A stretch of 6,966 bases of DNA from RBG-16-57-9 sp964462185 (GTDB lineage: Archaea > Thermoproteota > Bathyarchaeia > TCS64), in assembly GCA_964462185.1 (NCBI GenBank), contig CAYWWV010000056.1, positions 1 to 6,966 on the forward strand. The letters run 5' to 3'. This document shows, one piece after another, positions 4,484-6,966 of the stretch. A model generated the notes under the pieces. That model had not been told where the DNA came from, did no database searches, and saw only the letters and a list, made by a program, of their open reading frames with translations. Each line of letters starts with the position of its first letter. The stretch's first letter is position 1. Made by a program: the position numbers and the translations under genes.

Positions 4484-4768
4484 TTACTTGAGGGTCTCTA
4501 CCAGCTGGTCCACCGTGATGGCGGGCATGCTGAGGATCTTGATGGTGCCCCGGCTGCCCAGCTCCACGCTCATCTTAAAGACCGTGTTGTTGTCGGGGGC
4601 CTCCACCAGGTTTACGAAGTCGTAGGGGCCCAGCACCGCGTATTGCTCCAGGACCTTGACTCCGAAGGCCTCTATCTCCTGGTTCACCTCCTTGATGCGC
4701 TGGGGCCTGTTCTTCAACGTCTTCTGGCCCTCAGGGGTCAGGGTGCTCAGCAAAATGTATTTGGCCAC
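4484..4768 (-). CDS. GYD-domain protein
   Basis: This 94-residue protein matches the whole GYD family (PF08734): KYILLSTLTPEGQKTLKNRP at 3-22, RIKEVNQEIEAFGVKVLEQY at 24-43, the motif region LGPYDFVNLVEAPD at 46-59 (Y-D of the GYD motif kept, with Pro in the neighbouring slot), and ELGSRGTIKILSMPAI near 69-84. The family folds like a ferredoxin/ACT-type alpha-beta sandwich and is common in archaea and soil bacteria; its biochemical role is unknown. It is predicted to be cytoplasmic. The start is a GTG; GGTGG 4 nt upstream may act as a ribosome binding site, and an ATATCTA at 4805-4799 is a possible TATA box, so this gene may carry a short leader. It lies downstream of the tRNA on the same strand and convergent with the dapA-like gene. 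Confidence 0.88.
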   Translation of the reverse strand: MAKYILLSTLTPEGQKTLKNRPQRIKEVNQEIEAFGVKVLEQYAVLGPYDFVNLVEAPDNNTVFKMSVELGSRGTIKILSMPAITVDQLVETLK

Positions 4769-4833
4769 TAAACCACCAGGCTTTCCACACAGGCCTCCTA
4801 GATATGGGTATCGCCTGTTGAAGCTAAAAGGGT

Positions 4834-4908
4834 TGGAGCCTCGGGCGGGATTCGAACCCGCGGCCTACAGCTTACGAGGCTGCCGCTCCACCGCTGAGCT
4901 ACCGAGGC
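4834..4908 (-). tRNA. trnT: tRNA-Thr (anticodon CGU)
   Basis: The minus strand folds into a complete cloverleaf: acceptor stem GCCTCGG/CCGAGGC, D arm GCTC-AGCGGTG-GAGC, anticodon arm GCAGC-CTCGTAA-GCTGT (loop reads C-T-CGT-A-A, so the anticodon is CGU, decoding the threonine codon ACG), a five-base variable loop, T arm GCGGG-TTCGAAT-CCCGC, discriminator T and an encoded CCA. There is no intron. Only the first anticodon-stem pair is a G-U. U73 is usual for archaeal threonine tRNAs. A T-run (TTTT, 4829-4826) just after the CCA may end the transcript. Confidence 0.95.
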
Positions 4909-4933
4909 GCTGGGGACCCTTTAACGGGTGGGG

Positions 4934-4942
4934 GATTTAAGG
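4934..4942 (-). promoter_or_regulatory. TATA box of the tRNA-Thr gene
   Basis: CCTTAAATC (4942 to 4934) is centred about 30 nt before the mature tRNA 5' end, placing transcription start a few bases upstream, as usual for archaeal tRNA genes. A second weaker GTTAAAG lies at 4925-4919. The box is only ~15 nt past the stop of the CoA transferase gene on the same strand. Confidence 0.6.
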
Positions 4943-4956
4943 TGTTTCCCCAGAGG

Positions 4957-6120
4957 CTAGGATGGGAAGCTGATGACTCCCTTCTTGACCAGCTCCTTGA
5001 TCCTCTCATCGGAGAAGCCCAGCAGGCTCTTGAGGATCTCCTCATTGTGCTCCCCTAGGAGGGGTGCAGCCGACTTTAGCTGGGCCGGGGTCTCGCTGAA
5101 CTTTACGGGGAAGTTTATCAGCTTTATCCTCCCGGCCTTGGGGTGGTCCAGCTCTATGAACATATCCCGGGCGTTGACGTGGGGGTCGGCCACCGTCTCA
5201 TCCACGTGGTAGATGGGTGCGCATGGTAGGCCCATCCCCACGAAGTATTCCACGGCCTGGTCCCGGGTCATGGTGGCTGCCTTGGACTCCAAGAGCTCCT
5301 TGGTTATCTCGTCGTGGTCAACCCCCATGGCTTGGGCGATGCGGTCCATGGCCCTGGGCCCGAAGGCTGCCACCCGGATCCACTTCCCATCGCTGGTCTT
5401 GAAGATGCCCCCCGCCCCCCGCCCCCTGGGGAACTTTTCTCGGAGCTCCCTGGGCCGCAGCCCCGACAACAGGTAGCCGGTGATGGCGGTGTTGTAGGCC
5501 ACCATGCAGTCAAGCTGGGCCACATCGATCATCTGCCCCTTCCCCGTCTTGTCCCGGTATCGGAGAGCCGTCAATATGGCCATGGCGGCCATGGTTCCGG
5601 GGCCCAGGTCGCCGTAGGCCTGGGCCATCTCCACCGGCGGCCCCTCAGGGTCGTGGTTCTCCCCCGTGAGCATGGTGTGGCCGCTCATGGCCTCGGCTAT
5701 CATGGCGTAGCTCCTCCTGGTCTTGTAGGGGCCGTATTGGCCGAAGCCGCTGAGGGCTGCGTAGATGATGCCGGGGTTAAGCTCCTTGAGGACATCGTAT
5801 CCCAGGCCCAGCTTCTCCATGGTGCCGGGGCTGAAGTTCTGGACCACCACATCGCTTTTTTTAACCAGCTCCTTGAAGATGGCCAACCCCTCGGGGTCCT
5901 TGAGGTTCAGGGTCAGGTCCTTCTTGTTGATGTTGAGGTGGTGGAAGGTGTAGCTGGCGCCGCCGAAGAGGGCCCCCTCGGCCAGCCTGTCGATGGCCCC
6001 CCACGGGGGCTCTATCCTGATCACCTCTGCACCCATATCTGCCAGCATCATGGTGCACCAGGGGCCGAACCATACGTGGGTCAGGTCTAGGACCCTGATG
6101 TCCTCCAAAGGCATCTTCAT
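4957..6120 (-). CDS. Family III CoA transferase (CaiB/BaiF type)
   Basis: Family III CoA transferases move CoA between carboxylic acids through an aspartyl-anhydride/thioester intermediate (formyl-CoA:oxalate, carnitine, succinyl-CoA-linked and similar reactions). With the start at ATG 6120 the protein has 387 residues, normal for the family. Landmarks are IRVLDLTHVWFGPW near 8-21, DMGAEVIRIEPP near 28-39, NLKDPEGL, DVVVQNFSPGTMEKLGLGY near 90-108, ALSGFGQYGP, and the catalytic aspartate at about residue 171 in AYGDLGPGTMAAMAILTALR, followed by RDKTGKGQMIDV. The tail contains GLPCAPIYHVDE and HPKAGRI, also typical. The acyl substrate cannot be read from the sequence. No dehydrogenase or acyl-CoA partner gene lies in the window. 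A TTG at 6129 would add three residues, but the TATA box spacing favours ATG 6120. The gene is divergent from thiL. Confidence 0.93.
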   Translation of the reverse strand: MKMPLEDIRVLDLTHVWFGPWCTMMLADMGAEVIRIEPPWGAIDRLAEGALFGGASYTFHHLNINKKDLTLNLKDPEGLAIFKELVKKSDVVVQNFSPGTMEKLGLGYDVLKELNPGIIYAALSGFGQYGPYKTRRSYAMIAEAMSGHTMLTGENHDPEGPPVEMAQAYGDLGPGTMAAMAILTALRYRDKTGKGQMIDVAQLDCMVAYNTAITGYLLSGLRPRELREKFPRGRGAGGIFKTSDGKWIRVAAFGPRAMDRIAQAMGVDHDEITKELLESKAATMTRDQAVEYFVGMGLPCAPIYHVDETVADPHVNARDMFIELDHPKAGRIKLINFPVKFSETPAQLKSAAPLLGEHNEEILKSLLGFSDERIKELVKKGVISFPS

Positions 6121-6140
6121 ATCGCTCAAAATGGATCACA

Positions 6141-6148
6141 GTATAAAC
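6141..6148 (-). promoter_or_regulatory. TATA box of the CoA transferase gene
   Basis: GTTTATAC (6148 to 6141) on the minus strand is centred about 24.5 nt before ATG 6120, supporting a leaderless start there rather than at TTG 6129. Confidence 0.6.
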
Positions 6149-6183
6149 AAGGCTCTATTATTTTACATTTATTCAACGCAGGG

Positions 6184-6190
6184 TTTTATT
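6184..6190 (+). promoter_or_regulatory. TATA box of thiL
   Basis: TTTTATT at 6184-6190 is centred 27 nt before ATG 6214. Together with the minus-strand box at 6141-6148 it makes a compact divergent promoter region of 93 bp. I see no TPP riboswitch in this spacer. Confidence 0.55.
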
Positions 6191-6213
6191 CCCTGGTGGG
6201 GGTTTGATCGGTG

Positions 6214-6966
6214 ATGGGTTGCTTGAGGGTTTCCGATTTGGGGGAGAGGGGTCTGGTGGAGCGGCTGTTGGGCTTCCTCTCCCCCGGGCCCAGCCCCCTC
6301 CCCCCGTGGGAGGACGCCTCCGCCTTCAGCCTGGGGGATGGGAGGTGTGTGGTGGTGAACACCGATATGTTGGTCTGGGAGACCGATGTGCCCCCGGGGA
6401 TGACGGCCTACCAGGTGGGCTGGAAGACCGCGGTCATGAACTTCAGCGACCTGGCGGCCAAGGGGGTGGCCCCCCTCCTATTCATGGTCAGCCTGGGCCT
6501 CCCCCCTGAAACCCCTGTGGCTGTCGTGGAGGAGATGGCCCGGGGCTTCCTGGGGGCCTCCCAGAGGTATGGGGCCTCCATGCTGGGCGGCGACACCAAT
6601 GAGGCCCGGGGCATAATTGTCTCAGGCCTCGCCGTGGGGGTGGCCCAGGAGGAGGCGCTTATGAGGCGGGGCAACGGCGCCAAGCCCGGGGATGTCCTGG
6701 CCTGTACCGGCTTGTTCGGCTGGACGGCTCTGGGCTTCAAGGCCTTGCTGGAGGGCTGGGAGGTTCCCCAGGAGTTGCGGGGGGTGGCCCTGGCCAAGGT
6801 CTACCACCCCGAGGCCCGGGTCCAGGAGGGAGTGGCCCTTGCCTCCACAGGGGCGGTGACGGGCTGCATCGACAGCAGCGACGGCCTCTCCACCAGCCTC
6901 CACGACCTGTCCAGGGCCATGGGGCTGGGCCTGGTGCTGGAGGAGGTGCCCCTCGACCCCCGCATA
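6214..6966 (+). CDS. thiL: Thiamine-monophosphate kinase (partial, 5' part)
   Basis: ThiL phosphorylates thiamine monophosphate with ATP to give thiamine diphosphate, the last step of cofactor synthesis. The frame is open from ATG 6214 to the window end: 251 codons of an expected ~320-340, so the C-terminus is missing. Landmarks are SDLGERGLVERLL near 7-19, the metal/ATP loop WEDAS at 32-36, NTDMLVWETDVPPGMT near 49-64, NFSDLAAKGVAP near 75-86, GGDTNEA near 127-133, the RRGNGAKPGD segment, and DSSDGLSTSLHDLSRAMG near 224-241. The TDMLVxxTDVPPGMT wording is the archaeal ThiL style. The first loop is usually GDDAA; here it reads WEDAS, keeping the second aspartate and changing its neighbours. 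ATG 6214 is supported by the TATA spacing; GTG 6211 is possible. The gene is divergent from the CoA transferase gene and independent of it in function as far as can be seen. Confidence 0.92.
   Translation, partial: MGCLRVSDLGERGLVERLLGFLSPGPSPLPPWEDASAFSLGDGRCVVVNTDMLVWETDVPPGMTAYQVGWKTAVMNFSDLAAKGVAPLLFMVSLGLPPETPVAVVEEMARGFLGASQRYGASMLGGDTNEARGIIVSGLAVGVAQEEALMRRGNGAKPGDVLACTGLFGWTALGFKALLEGWEVPQELRGVALAKVYHPEARVQEGVALASTGAVTGCIDSSDGLSTSLHDLSRAMGLGLVLEEVPLDPRI

Noticed and set aside
4322..4771. Plus-strand open frame crossing the dapA end and the GYD gene
   Set aside because: It spans two genes on opposite strands, both with strong family matches, and its product has no recognisable feature.
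4656..4940. Plus-strand open frame over the tRNA gene containing RAGFEPAAYSLRG
   Set aside because: This is the familiar false peptide made by translating a tRNA gene on its opposite strand (GGATTCGAACCC gives GFEP).
4965..4980. CTGATGA-like sequence suggesting a box C of a C/D guide RNA
   Set aside because: It lies inside the 3' coding end of the CoA transferase, and no partner box D or guide spacing was seen.
5314..6090. Plus-strand open frame of about 258 codons opposite the CoA transferase
   Set aside because: It is a shadow of the CoA transferase gene: Val/Gly/His-rich, without motifs, while the minus strand has the complete family signature.
6121..6213. Possible TPP riboswitch upstream of thiL
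   Set aside because: The spacer is only 93 bp, carries two divergent TATA boxes, and the thiL transcript appears leaderless; the conserved CTGAGA motif of TPP riboswitches is absent.
1..6966. Search for CRISPR arrays, insertion sequences, toxin-antitoxin or defence genes
   Set aside because: No regularly spaced repeats, transposase or integrase motifs, or paired small toxin/antitoxin frames were found on either strand.

Overview
This window looks like archaeal chromosome, G+C-rich, and most likely from the TACK/Thermoproteota side (for example a Bathyarchaeia-like lineage; that last step is inference). The evidence is: the first ~60 bases read as the 3' end of an archaeal 23S rRNA; most genes have an A/T-rich TATA-like element centred about 25-28 nt before the start codon and no Shine-Dalgarno sequence, the usual picture of leaderless archaeal transcripts; T-runs sit at transcript ends; the tRNA gene encodes its own CCA; and the ThiL sequence is of the archaeal type. 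No 5S rRNA follows the 23S end within the window, which fits TACK archaea better than most Euryarchaeota.

Layout, left to right. (1) The 23S rRNA 3' end, then a T-rich stretch (about 120-225) that probably terminates the rRNA transcript. (2) A plus-strand alanine racemase-family gene with an extremely G-rich coding strand and several altered active-site positions. (3) A convergent minus-strand unknown gene (1499-1941) split by an apparent -1 frameshift. (4) Divergent from it, two overlapping plus-strand genes for membrane proteins that each begin with a four-cysteine zinc ribbon, the second carrying an RDD domain. (5) A 51-residue cysteine-rich protein with its own leaderless promoter. (6) A 130-nt spacer with hairpin and palindrome signals, then a DapA-family (dihydrodipicolinate synthase/aldolase) gene. 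(7) Convergent to it, a minus-strand GYD-domain protein, and upstream of that a tRNA-Thr(CGU). (8) A minus-strand family III (CaiB/BaiF) CoA transferase. (9) Divergent from it, the first 251 codons of thiL (thiamine-monophosphate kinase), which runs off the window.

Functionally this is mostly a patchwork of separately promoted housekeeping and metabolic genes: amino acid/D-amino acid metabolism (Alr, DapA-like), CoA-thioester metabolism (CaiB-like), thiamine diphosphate synthesis (ThiL) and translation (rRNA, tRNA). The only clear operon is the zinc-ribbon membrane pair. I see no CRISPR array, transposase, integrase, toxin-antitoxin pair or defence cassette. The points most worth a second look are the frameshifted unknown gene, whose slip site is a run of C directly before a stop codon, the diverged alanine racemase in an archaeon, and the small cysteine-rich gene that length cut-offs would miss.
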